Origin: Sclerodactyla briareus
Lineage: Eukaryota; Echinodermata; Holothuroidea; Dendrochirotida; Sclerodactylidae
NCBI GenBank assembly: GCA_026419785.1
Contig: JAODTK010005320.1
Coordinates: 163,501-227,500, forward strand
Direction of reading: 5' to 3'
Length of the DNA: 64,000 nt
Shown here: piece after piece, positions 1 to 10,759 of the stretch
How the letters are laid out: each line of letters begins with the position of its first letter
Numbering within the stretch: position 1 is the stretch's first letter
Translations under genes and position numbers: made by a program
Notes under the pieces: model-generated
What the model saw: only the letters and a program-made list of their open reading frames with translations
What the model was told of the DNA's origin: nothing
Database searches by the model: none

Positions 1-1430
1 AGACTTGTAAATGTCACCAAAAAGGCTTATTTCCAGGTCTGGTCTGGCTGTTGAACAACGTTGGCTTTGTCCAGAGTATATAGGTACCTGCCGAGAAAGA
101 ATAATAGGATAAAAACTGCAAATGCCCTGGCTAAGTGATTTCTTGCTTTGGATTACCTCATACTTTGTTTTCTACTGTACTACCACTAGCAAGCATACAA
201 CCACCGCCGTCATTGCTCTGCTGTATTCTTACTAGGCATACTTTCCATGTAAATATGCCCACCATAATTTCTGTCCCGTAAAAACAGTAGTGTGTGTTAA
301 GGTATTTAAGTGGCTAACAAGCAGGTATAACACACACACACTTACCCTCACATTCGACACACCTACATTACTGCATAAATACAGAATTCACTCTGGCAAG
401 GAAGTCACCAAAAAGAAGTAGGCCCGAGAGTATCAGGGTGGAGTCTAGTTCTCGAATTGCCCGTCTCCACACGTACGTATGACGGGCTCTAGCTCGAATA
501 TTGAGTCCGCGTTTGGGCCCTCAAGTCACAGGGTCTAGACTTGACACTAAAAACCAAGTGTCCCATTACACAGTCAAAGGATTGATATATCATTCACATC
601 ATAAGGTTGGGTAAGTATTTATTTATGAATACTGCCAGGACTAATCCCTACTGTACTGAGGTCCTTTACACCTTGAGCCAACAACGAACTAAGCTATAAA
701 CCGTACAAGATTTTTGAGGATGTAGAAACTGGGGTTACCAAGCTCTAGTACCTTTTCACATTTTCGTGGTGACACTGAGTACCACTGTACGCGTGGCATT
801 TCCAAGATTATGAAAATATGTTCATTGCCTGGCATCCACCAGTGATCGCCGTCCCTGTAAGGAGAGGTCAATGTGGGGGGGGGGGGGGTCTTCCTCCCCT
901 TTGTCATTGTTCGAATAATGAAGTTACCCTCATATGCAATCGGGTGCGATTTATCAAATTTGGAGCAAACTGTTTACTCCGCGTACCGCCCATGAAAGTC
1001 CAACTACAAATGGTGGTAAGTGTCTCACAGGTTGGGAATTCCTGATGTAAAAATGTTACTTGATGACTCATCAGCAGTTAATATAGATAAACTGTGCTGG
1101 ACTTTCTCTGCCAACGTAATCACATTTTTGCTATCAAAATATTTGTTTTCGCAGTAAACTTACTGTGCAACCCATATAACTAGTGAGTGAAATATCAAAC
1201 TGGTAGTTGGGGTAACACTGGCTGCAGCTGTTTTCCAACTACTCAGCAATGTGGGTCAGTGGCCTGCGGAATCGTGTTCACAGCATGGCTCCGAGAGGTT
1301 CATCAACACTTGTATCACACACGCAAATGTGGTATTTTGTTGTGAATATGGTGCAGCACCCACTACTCTTCATTCCTCTACCCATTTGCTAACCTTGGCA
1401 CCATGCATTGCTGGCCCATAACCTATCCAC
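1..1430. other. non-coding, no gene seen
   Basis: I see no convincing coding exon or RNA gene. The short ORFs here have compositions and endings expected by chance. A run of about a dozen G lies near 876-888. A short (CA)n tract lies near 330-340. Confidence 0.5.
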
Positions 1431-1439
1431 TTAAAAGTA

Positions 1440-1960
1440 CAACTGCTGGCTTGTATACAACAGAGGTGTAATAAATCGTGAGATGGAAAACTTTATCTAT
1501 AGGTCAACACCCCATTTCAATATGACGTTTCCTATTGTGAACTATTGGCCAGCCAAGTTGGGCCATTGAGCATGGAAATTGGGGAGAATCCCATTTTCAC
1601 ATAATGCATGACGTCACACATTTACAACACAGGCAAATTATGTTGTGTATTTCAATGTGTCATATTTTGACTAAGTCCACTTTTATCAGAAGTTCTGTTG
1701 TCTTTCTCTCACCAAAGTAACCTTCAACACCTACCAACCCACTACCGCAATCCCTCTTTCCCCTGACTAAAATCCTTTTCAAAGTGAAAATAATGTTTGA
1801 ATTCGATAGAAACGATCAATGTTTGCAGGGTTGTGCAAGTATACATCAATTTTATTGCAATGATTGATGCCTTTCGATCTTGCACAATACACATGCTTCA
1901 GCACTTACCACAACCTTCAAAGGATAATAACTCTAAGGTGAGGTCTATGAACGGTAAGTC
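1440..1960 (+). repeat. dispersed repeat, copy 1
   Basis: About 500 bp that aligns in the same orientation with 49689-50190. Shared landmarks in the same order are an ACAACAGAGG block, a CCCCATTTCAATA block, TCATTGAGCA/CCATTGAGCA, TTTCACCAAAGTA or its near form, CAACACCTAC, TTGCAGGGTT, and TTTCGATCTTGC followed by CAATACACATGC. The copies differ by many small indels. No coding capacity or terminal repeats are evident, so the class (SINE, solo LTR or non-autonomous DNA element) is unknown. Confidence 0.6.
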
Positions 1961-2462
1961 TAAAGAGCTTTTTCTCGTTGACTGACGCATATCATTTTTC
2001 ATCCGCTATCATATTAGCCCCTCTTTAAATCATCCTGCAGTTTTGTCCTTTTAATCTAATAGCTCCAAGGTCGCCATAAACTCCCCTCTCTGTACATGTA
2101 AACAGTTTAATGACATGTAAATCATCATATCAACCTCCAGGCATTTAATCTAATAAATTAGAATACTCCGACCAACTGACTGGGATGCCTGCAAAAAATC
2201 ATGCCTTTTGAAACAGCATTTCTTGACTACATTTCACCCCATCCCATATTGATTGATTTCGTGCTGTCCTCACAATAAGCAACAGCAAAATGATCCTGAA
2301 AAGTTTCTCTAGAAATCAATCCACTACTAGGTATATAATTGGGCTCAGAGCCTAAATATACGGCAAATAGTGAACCAAGTAGATGGTACCTCGAAACATT
2401 GGATCTTTCATGATCCCCGCCACCTTAATGCCAGTCTTCTTATCCTGTCTTCAATCCCACAT

Positions 2463-2592
2463 TTATGTAGGTTGCTTGCTGATTGGCTGTTTGCTCCCTG
2501 TATCTGTGACTTCCTCCTGTACTCTAGCAAATGCCATATCCTCCTCAAAACAGTCTTTCCACCTCCTCCTTGGTCGTCCTCTCGCCCTCTCC
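2463..2592 (-). pseudogene. LINE reverse transcriptase C-terminal stub
   Basis: On the minus strand this short open stretch encodes RARGRPRRRWKDC followed by FEEDMAFARVQEE and then a stop. The RGRPRRRW-DC pattern followed by acidic residues is the usual extreme C-terminus of many non-LTR retrotransposon polymerases. Further downstream on the same strand (to about 2405), a shifted frame continues with Arg/Trp-rich residues. Nothing recognisable as a catalytic domain lies next to it, so this is a 5'-truncated copy. The family cannot be assigned from so little sequence. Confidence 0.45.
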
Positions 2593-2614
2593 ACACATTA
2601 ACGTTCATTAACTA

Positions 2615-3490
2615 AACAAATACCCATATAGGGAACACATATGTAGGACACTCACCAGCACGTCTCGCATTATATCCTGTTTCAGGGCATGAGGCTCACC
2701 ACCTATTGGAGAGTAAAAAAACAAATTAGACCCTTTCAGAATAATCATATTTGTTTTTCAACATCTGTCTACCAGGTTGACATAAGTCTGATGGGCACAA
2801 ATGAGACCCTTCTATAGCAAATCTTTCGCACCAGCCAACTTTTAAATATTCATACATACAGTACCAGTGAACCACAGTTATCATACCTCTCACCAGACGG
2901 CCAATATGACCACTTTAAATCTTTCCTTCTGGACACAGCAGCTAATCCTACCCAGCTGAAGCCCACTCCTCAACTAATCTGGAAGATGTCCATCCTGACG
3001 ATTCACATCGCAGACCCATGAGATCATACGAGAATCGATCCTCTAGTTTCAAACCGTCATCAACCTCGACAAGCCCAGTCTCGCTCCATGCCAAGGCGAC
3101 TCTCCTAACCCTGGTCTCAACGAACATCCCCTCAGCAGATAAAAGAAGCATTCTTTCTACCTGGCAGTAAGATCCTCAAAGCTCCCTAGGCGGCCACCCT
3201 GTCAAAAGTTTTAGCATTGGCGGCCCCCGCTTGCTGAGCAATTTCGCGGCGGGCCTTGGCGAAGCTGCCGCACGGCCGTGGTAATCAGACACAATAGAAT
3301 GCCTTAGCAACCACCGTGGACTGTGCGGACCGTTATATTCAATGTTTGACCAAAGGAGCAGGCAAGCAGCGGCCGGGGCCGCCGATTTCAATAGAACTAT
3401 CGATCGATATACACAATGACTGCATCCTGCATTCAATGCACACACACACACCAGCCATATATTACGATGTGGTGAAAAGTTAAGGTCTGC
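2615..3490. other. non-coding; GC-rich patch at 3180-3420
   Basis: No gene recognised. The interval 3180-3420 is clearly richer in G+C and CpG than its surroundings and contains GCCGCACGGCCG, a string also found near 5111. It may be an old CpG-rich repeat rather than a promoter, because no exon follows it. Confidence 0.35.
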
Positions 3491-3501
3491 CTAACGGCGG
3501 G

Positions 3502-3823
3502 CAGAAAATCGCTCATAACTCGAAAACGGAAGGGATTTTTGATTTTTTTTGGCAGTATACAGATTTCATAAACCTAATTTAAGGATGCTCTCTCCATCTG
3601 TATCACTTCGAGAAAATCGGAGGACGTAGCCGCCCGGCTGATCCACGACCAATGGTACCAGTTCCGCGAGAAAGTATAGTATACTAGCCGGGCTACGACC
3701 GACGACCGATTTTCTCGAAAGTGGTACCAATGGAAAGAGCTCCTTAATTAGGTTTTATGAATTCAGTATGCTGCTGAAAAAATGAGAAATCCCTTCCGTT
3801 TTCGAGTTATGAGGGATTTTCTG
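3502..3823. repeat. foldback (inverted repeat) element
   Basis: Two arms of roughly 135 bp (about 3502-3640 and 3690-3823) are imperfect reverse complements. Both contain CATAACTCGAAAACGGAAGG, a CATAAACCTAATT-type block, and CTTTCGAGAAAATCGG or its near form, in mirrored order. The short spacer holds a further mirrored CCCGGCT. No coding capacity is present. The structure is that of a foldback or MITE-like element; its target-site duplication could not be identified. Confidence 0.75.
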
Positions 3824-3923
3824 TAGCGGTACACCATTTCTGCCAATGAAGTCCTAACGACAATCCCTCTCTTAGACTGGTAAAAGTCATGGTTTAGCCA
3901 ACGATGTTTAGGTGAATTCCAGA

Positions 3924-3964
3924 CCCCCCTCCCCCCCCCCCCCCCCCCCCCCCCCTCCCCCTCC
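3924..3964. repeat. poly(C) tract
   Basis: A nearly pure run of about 40 C with two interrupting T. On the minus strand it is poly(G) and could form quadruplex structures. Tracts like this recur through the window. Confidence 0.9.
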
Positions 3965-4310
3965 CTACTGGCAGGCTAATAGGCAGAATGAACATGGCAG
4001 AGTCACATGTTGCCAATAAAAAAGATAATGATTAATTTGATTACTTCCTCTTCCGTTCCAGTCCAACAAGTGAACCAGAAGTAATCATTTAATACGTACA
4101 ATTAAAGTGACCCTAGCAATAATGAACGAGTCCAATGAGATTGGGGCGGAGCTTATGATATATCATTATATATTTATTGATAGGAAAATTAACTGATTAA
4201 TTTTATTTATTCAAACCACTTCTAGTCTCTGAAGACCATGTTTTCCCAATCGATTCGAAATCATTTATTTCTCATTTAGTCCATGGATTCTATACATACC
4301 ATTACGTTGT

Positions 4311-4583
4311 TTAATTTCGATCATGATAATCATATGCTCGATCAATGATCGTTGCTACCGCCTCGACAGCACTGCGCATGCAGTCGAGGACGCTGTGTTT
4401 GGGGTTCACAGTGCTAAGGTCCCCCAGGCGGATTTTCTTGTCTGGAGCACGCAAGTGCTCCCCGATTAGAGGTAGAAACAGTATTTCCTCGATAGACAAA
4501 AGCTTCACGTATAAATTATTTCCACTATCGCAACTCCACTCGCCAATTACTAGATCTGGTTGACTAAATGTTGAGATTTTCAT
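4311..4583 (-). CDS. unrecognised 90-residue ORF, candidate exon
   Basis: An open frame of 90 codons reading from ATG (MKISTFSQPDLVIGEW...) to a TAA stop. Its amino-acid composition is balanced, with acidic, basic and hydrophobic residues mixed, which is less noise-like than most ORFs here. A CG-rich stretch (GCGCGCGAGG) lies just upstream of the ATG. I recognise no domain or family, and no partner exon with matching splice sites was found. It may be a chance ORF. Confidence 0.2.
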   Translation of the reverse strand: MKISTFSQPDLVIGEWSCDSGNNLYVKLLSIEEILFLPLIGEHLRAPDKKIRLGDLSTVNPKHSVLDCMRSAVEAVATIIDRAYDYHDRN

Positions 4584-4589
4584 GACGCC

Positions 4590-5625
4590 TCGCGCGCCCG
4601 ATACCCCCCGCCAATCTTCTATATTAGGTCTATTTTCAGTTATATTTTTAAGTTGAAAATAATGGCCGAACCTATCCTAACATACTGTTGCACGAGGTTA
4701 CCTTAAGACTAGCCCATCAACGTTTCATAATGAAATTGTGGTCACAAAATATTCTTATTAACCTCAGAAGATTTTGTGGTGATTACATGCCATAATCGCT
4801 ATATACGTATGTAACTATAATGTGAGCGATGGATCATAAAATATATGTCAACAAACCCAAACCTGTACTTAGTTTCTTCTCCTTTTGCCAATCAATGTAT
4901 AGATTTTTAGAAGCCTCAGGGGCTGCGGCACTTTTCAATAGACTTCACTGATATGCACTGGTGCACGCTCACATGCACTATAGCGGGGTGTGAGCTCATT
5001 ACGAGGAGGCCGCTGCCGGTAGGCAGCGCTGCCTGGCTATTGTTTTGGTTTGGTCCATAGCACCGAACCAAGCCGCGGCGGCAGCGCGGCCTCCCTCAGC
5101 TCGCCCAGGCGGCCGCACGGCCGATATTTTGACATGGTGCCTAAATTTGTATCAAGCATGCCAGACGGCTCTGAGACGCTTGTATTTGGGGTTAGCGCTC
5201 ATCTGGCTTTGAGAGTACTGTCATGCATACATAACCAGAGACTGTTCGCTTCATGGGCAATGTGTCATATCTATTCCTTCCATTCCTCCTTTTTCCAGAC
5301 TGACCACGTGGACAAAATAATCTAGTGCATTCAAACTTATTCAAAAAGGTGTCTATGACGTCCAAGACCTCTTGTACACACTATCATAGTGTCATCCCCA
5401 TTTCTATCCATCCCACCACTGAACTTATTGGTTCATGCCGAAGCCAGATTACTAAAAAAGATTCAATAAACTGTTCCAACATTATAGCATCCTCCCTCAC
5501 TATAAACTCTTCTGGCTCAACCAGCAGGTGCCCAGATTTTTTCCAGGTTGTGAAGAACGGTTCTGGGAACAGACCACTTCAAAATCCATACTGACCCTAG
5601 TTTGTGATCTGTGAATTACAAATAC
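4590..5625. other. non-coding; GC-rich block near 4980-5125
   Basis: No supported gene. The block around 4980-5125 is rich in CpG and in GCCGC-type strings (GCCGCGGCGGCAGCGCGGCC). It is followed by ORFs without recognisable motifs. It could be a degraded CpG-rich repeat related to the patch at 3180-3420. Confidence 0.35.
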
Positions 5626-5631
5626 TCTCCG

Positions 5632-5760
5632 CCTATATTGGACCCTTGCACCGGCCCATGCGTTATCGATCGAGCACATGGCAAACAGTATCCACCCCGG
5701 ATAACTAATTTTGCCATGTGGCTCGATAGCACATGGGGCAGGTGCAGGTCCTATATAGGT
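5632..5760. repeat. inverted-repeat hairpin
   Basis: Left arm 5632-5685 and right arm 5709-5760 are imperfect reverse complements: CCTATATTGGACC against GGTCCTATATAGG, and GAGCACATGGCAAA against TTTTGCCATGTGGCTC. The loop is about 20 bp. It is probably the core of a small foldback element. No coding content. Confidence 0.65.
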
Positions 5761-5769
5761 CAGATGTGT

Positions 5770-6645
5770 AAGTGAAATAGATTGTTTGGTGCCCTGTATA
5801 GAACTGGTTTGCAGAATCCATGAAAATTAAAACAAATTTTTGTGAATCCAAGAGATTGCATTGGACCGAGTCTGAGTAGTGAAAACACAACCAGGCGTTA
5901 CTTTCTCATTGAAGCCTCGTTTTTTTAGGAAAAGTAATCATGCCCCTAGTTCCAACAAAGGAAACCCTGGTCTCATGTCACAATACAAAACGAACCAGGA
6001 GATATTCTTTTGAAATGTAACCCGTCTCTATCCTTATTTCGACCCCTGGGGAAGAGACTGGTGATGTGAGAAAGACTCTGAAATTTTGGGGTAGGCCTAT
6101 GTCAACGTGTCAGATGAATACTTGTCCACTGCCCTCTGCCTTTCCATTGGGATCGTTCGATTGCCTTCTATGTATTTTCGATCTGCTTCTATGAATTGGG
6201 AGGCAAGATTTCACGCTGAGCAAGAATTGATGGAACAGAAGGACGTACAGTCAAATTTCCTCCAACCAACTTGACCTCCTCTGGAAGCTCCTGTGGGGGT
6301 TTTCCTGCAGCTCTGGCCTCAGGAATTCTTCGGGATAGAAGCATATCCTGAGGAGTAAAGCCAAAGAAGCATCATGGAAATGCAGAATCTCATTTTTCAT
6401 CTTCACATATGTCTTTCCATGAGTGCCTCTTAGGTTGAATCCTCTGGTTGAAGAGTAGTGTTCAAGCTATACTCTGTGGCCAACCCCATTGTATGAGCTC
6501 CTGTGCACCCCTTGGTCAGATTCAAGATAAAGCAGAGCTTCTAACTATCCAGGCTTATTATTTAACGTGTTGAAGGAGTGGTCCTCTGATGCACTCTCAC
6601 TAACAGTATAGGGCTCTAACCTTCTTTGCTCACATGTGGTGATTT
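5770..6645. other. non-coding, no gene seen
   Basis: No exon, RNA gene or clear repeat recognised. The sequence just before 6650 contains degraded forms of the downstream 60-bp unit (near 6580-6640). Confidence 0.4.
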
Positions 6646-6649
6646 CGCA

Positions 6650-7372
6650 CTTACTATCTTAGGAACACTCTTACCAGTCTCCACATAACATCTGCATAAT
6701 GCCACTTACTATCAATAATGAGAACACGCTACTACTAACTACCATTCTCTACATCACAGCTGGTTTAATGCACACTTACTACCAGTATAGAACACACTAC
6801 CATTCTCTACATCACAGCTGGCATAATGCCACACTTACATCAGTAGAGAACACTTTCTACCCTTCGCACATCATATCTGTGTAATGCACACTTACTATCA
6901 GTATAAACACTCTACCATTCTCTACAATCACAGCTGGTGTATCCACTTACTATCAGTATAGAACACTGTACCATTCTCCACATCACAGCTGGTGTAATGC
7001 ACCACTTCTATCAGTATAGACACCCACCATTCTCTACACCCAGCTGGTGTAATGCACACTTACACATTATATAACACTCTACCATTCTCTACAATCACAA
7101 CAACAGCTGGTGTAATGCACAAAAACACTTCTATCAGTATAGAACACTCTAGTCTAGACCATTCTCTACATCACATCTGGTGTACTGTCACACTTACTAC
7201 AGTATAGAACACCCTATACCATTCTCTACTCACAGCTTGTGTAATGCACACTTACTACCAGTATAGAACACTCTGCTCTACCATCTCTACATCACACCTG
7301 GTGTAATGCACACTTACTACCAGTATAGAACACACTACCATTCTCTACATCACAGCTGGTTTAATGCACCCT
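6650..7372 (+). repeat. tandem array, ~60-bp unit, about 12 copies
   Basis: Each unit reads approximately: CACTTACTA, CAGTATAGAACAC, ACCATTCTCTACATCACA, then GCTGGTGTAATGCA. The block CACAGCTGG or its variants recurs near 6757, 6819, 6928, 6984, 7039, 7098, 7229 and 7347, giving a spacing of about 55-72 bp. Units vary by small indels and by inserted bases (for example near 7120). The array is non-coding. Confidence 0.9.
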
Positions 7373-7384
7373 CACCAACAGCTC

Positions 7385-10105
7385 CTTGTCAATACTACTA
7401 CTGGCATGGTATCAGGCCTTTTTTTGTCCATAACAACAACAGGCGTTTAAACCTAACTGACAAATGATCTAATTTTTCATTCCCCATCAAAAAAAATTGC
7501 TAGCACCTAAAAACTTTTTTCATATATATATATATCGCTGCATAATAGAATACCAATTCAAGTTCAGAATTTTGGGTATGATAGAGTATATTATTGGACA
7601 CATCCACTGTGAAAATGAACAATTACAAAAAGCTTACACAATCAAAACTCACCTAAACCTATAGCTGCAGTATTTTTCAGCTAAATGAAGAGTTCCTCCA
7701 GGGCCTCTAGGAGCAATGTTGTCCCACAGGTCTTGAGAATGAAGCGGGTCTGCTGACGAACATGCTGCTCTCACTGTGATGAAGAACAATTGGTAAGTAG
7801 ATTAAGACCATAAATCACTCTATACCCCCGCAGGCTGATCATTATCAAATGAGAGGCATACAATTAAGGTACATTAATGCTAGAAAAACAAAACCTAGAC
7901 ATTTTTCCGCTGCACAGTGGAAACTGATTGCCAGTTTTCTGCATCCATTTTGTGTACAGGTCAGTAAACTGAAAGAGGAAGAGATTCCCAAAACAAAACC
8001 CCCATCCCTCACAACGCTCTGACCACCAAAGTGAACCGAGTACTAACATCAGAATGTAGCCCTTTGGTCTCCATCTTCCATCTGCCTGATGATCTCACAT
8101 TTTACTGAGTTAATCAGCGTAGATAAGTCCTCCCTCAAGACAAAGATCAACAAAATAACTAAAAACACATCTCTACTGTCTTGGGTAATGAGCTTGTGTA
8201 TAGTTTAGCACAAGAAGACTTGGACTTGGGGACACAACAAACCTTGTAGCATTTCCCTGCGTATCATCTTGATGCATCAGAGGAGTAGACCAATGGAAGA
8301 ATCAGGATAACCCATGAAACACGGATTGAATAAAGTCAGTTTAATTTGGGAGCATCAGGAAGCCTAAGGCTAATGCATTTCATTTGGTGCATTTGAAAAA
8401 GCCAGACCGCACGCAAAAATGAGTTTTACAGCGTGTTTTCGCTAAGGACTAATTGTGGGGGGAATTCTCCCCCCAAAATTTTTTTTGGATGGGATTTTTA
8501 AATTGAGAGGGACATTATTTCCGGCCATTTTTTGCCCAAGTTTCCCCGCGAAGTTCAGGCGGCCCATGGGTGGCCAACAAAAAATAACTTTATTAACTAA
8601 AACTCATGACTGCTCTGTGGTAAGACAGACTATCGTGACCTTACACTAACAACTGCATGCACTCCTAATAAGCCTATATATTGTGTTTGGTCATGAGACC
8701 AAAATACCCTGGTATAGGAGACTTTTTCCAAGTCTACAGCACCGACTAAGGTACCATTTCCACCGAGAGGAACATCTCACATCACAGTTTTTCTGCTGGA
8801 TCCCTATTTATGTTGTCAATATGGCAAAATTTATTTTGCAAGGTGGAAAAATGACAAAATCAAATTAATGATTACCATTATTTCAGAGGGTAGGACTTGC
8901 GTGACTTGCTATCACTTTGTTACATGAGGCCAGTTCAACCTAAAAACTAAAATACACTGGTACGTCTTTCCCTTTAAGAACCCGTGAATGATGTGCTTCA
9001 GAATTGGTGAAAAGTGAAAAAAGTATTATAACCCATTTTACATGCTTGTACCCACCAATAATGTTATTTGAAAAAAATACAGATTGAGTTTACGTTACCA
9101 CCATATAATGGGGATTTGAAAAAAAAATCAGATTGCAGTTCACGTTATTCACAGTGATTTGTTACCAGGGCACATGGTCATATAGAATTTGTACCTGTCA
9201 GTTCTGTGCAGGTCCACGAGAAGCCCTTGTGTGCTCAATCAATTGCACCATAAAACCCACTGCTGTGGGTCTCTGTCTTGACTGCTAGAAAACTGGTATC
9301 GTATGTATGGCATGCAAACATCGTGCATGGGCTAAGATCGACGATCGACGTCCAACATTCTATTGGATATACCACTAGGGTTGCCGTTATTTTTTTTTTT
9401 TTTTTTTTTTTAACCCCCCCCCCCAGTTTTTCGTAATTATTAGATCGGTACTCACAGCTACAGTAGTACTCGCAGTTACGACGGTCGAAGCACAGTTACT
9501 ATTATTGGTACTGGTGAATTACTGGTATTGGCTACCATATCCCAGTACTAATTGAAATTACAAAGCAGTGCGGTCAAACTTGTATTTTTTGTGATCCCCA
9601 GCCGCGGTACATCGCAACTTTTATCTGACAATCTGTTTAAATTGATAAGACTGCCCCACAAGTGTTGCGAACTAAGTATTTGCATTATTTGCCGATTATC
9701 CCAGCCGCTGTGGACATCGCCAGCTTCACATCACGTAACATGGCACTGTAGCTCACTAGCCAATTGGCGGTGCACTACTTTTAAACATAGCCCTGCTGGG
9801 AAACACTGGTCCTCACCTATGCTGTTCACGAGCATTTTTAAATGTGCTCCCAAAAGTTTAGGGACTGACCGCACACTTAACTTCAATCGGATTTTCCTAT
9901 AGACTGCTATGATTAAGGAGTGGATTTATTTACGATCGTCGATCAGCGGATACTGCAAGGCAATTTGACGGTGGGCCTACATTCTGTGAATGAACCGAAC
10001 GTGATTCAGGAGACAGTTAAAGGATGCACCATCATACATGAAGGTTTAGCATGATTTGGTGGTTACGATAATTTGATGTGCTGCTCCGGTTTCTTGAAAA
10101 TAATC
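7385..10105. other. non-coding, several low-complexity tracts
   Basis: No supported gene. Notable items are a (TA)n run near 7522, a short imperfect duplication at 9062-9150 (two related ~57-bp halves around GAAAAAAA-CAGATTG), and a T run followed by a C run at about 9391-9424. ATCGACGATCG near 9337 has a mirrored partner near 9935, which hints at a ~600-bp inverted-terminal element. The 116-codon ORF inside that interval has no recognisable domain. Confidence 0.35.
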
Positions 10106-10118
10106 CAGTACGTTGGGG

Positions 10119-10745
10119 CAGGGTTGTCCAACCTATGGCCCTCGGGCCACAGTCCGGCCCGCAGCAGTGTGGGTCCGGCCCTACAGGGATGCCTACAGTG
10201 TGGCCCCGTCCCAAGGTTGGATTTTTGTAAAAAAAAAAGCTCTTTTCGCCAAATTTGAAGCCTTTCATTGCGTTGTAGACTCAACATTGCACCAATTCTG
10301 CATTTAAAAAGGCCATTTAAAGCGCAAGGGAAGAGTTAGGGCTACTTAGTTTCGCAAAATCTCAGAAACACCCCGCGTGACACTTTTGCATTGAGCCTGC
10401 CTCATATGTCAAAAGAAGGATAGCAGTATTCGAGGAATACAAGGTCAAATAGCATCCCACACAGAACATTCCAGCAAGTATGAAGATATCAAAGGACAGT
10501 TAAGATACTGAGTCAATAACTGAAGAAAAGTATCCATTTGAACAGTTGCGCGAATATTCTGCTCAGGCACCATCATTTTGCCGAACTGTTCATCGTTTCA
10601 TCAGGAAGAAAAATAAATCATTGTGCAGGAATGCAGTGTCACATTTGCTGCCTTAGACTTCAAGCAAAAAAGAAGGTTTATGCGGCCCCTACTTCATCAT
10701 AATCATTCCACTTGGACCTCCTCTGCAAAAGGTTGGACAACCCTG
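10119..10745. mobile_element. non-autonomous hAT-type transposon
   Basis: A 627-bp element bounded by perfect 16-bp terminal inverted repeats: CAGGGTTGTCCAACCT at 10119-10134 and its exact reverse complement at 10730-10745. The flanks are CGTTGGGG on the left and TGTTAGGG on the right, a near-match 8-bp target duplication. A CAG start, short TIRs, a GGCCC-rich subterminal region (10137-10205) and an 8-bp duplication are features of hAT elements, particularly the Charlie-like group. The interior has no intact ORF, so mobility would have depended on a transposase elsewhere. Confidence 0.8.
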
Positions 10746-10759
10746 TGTTAGGGCTTACT

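Noticed and set aside
6650..7372. CRISPR-like array
   Set aside because: The whole ~60-bp unit repeats; there are no constant repeats separated by unique spacers, and the genome is eukaryotic.
9334..9948. TIR transposon bounded by ATCGACGATCG and its mirror
   Set aside because: Only about 11 bp pair, ATCG-rich palindromes occur by chance, and no target duplication was found.
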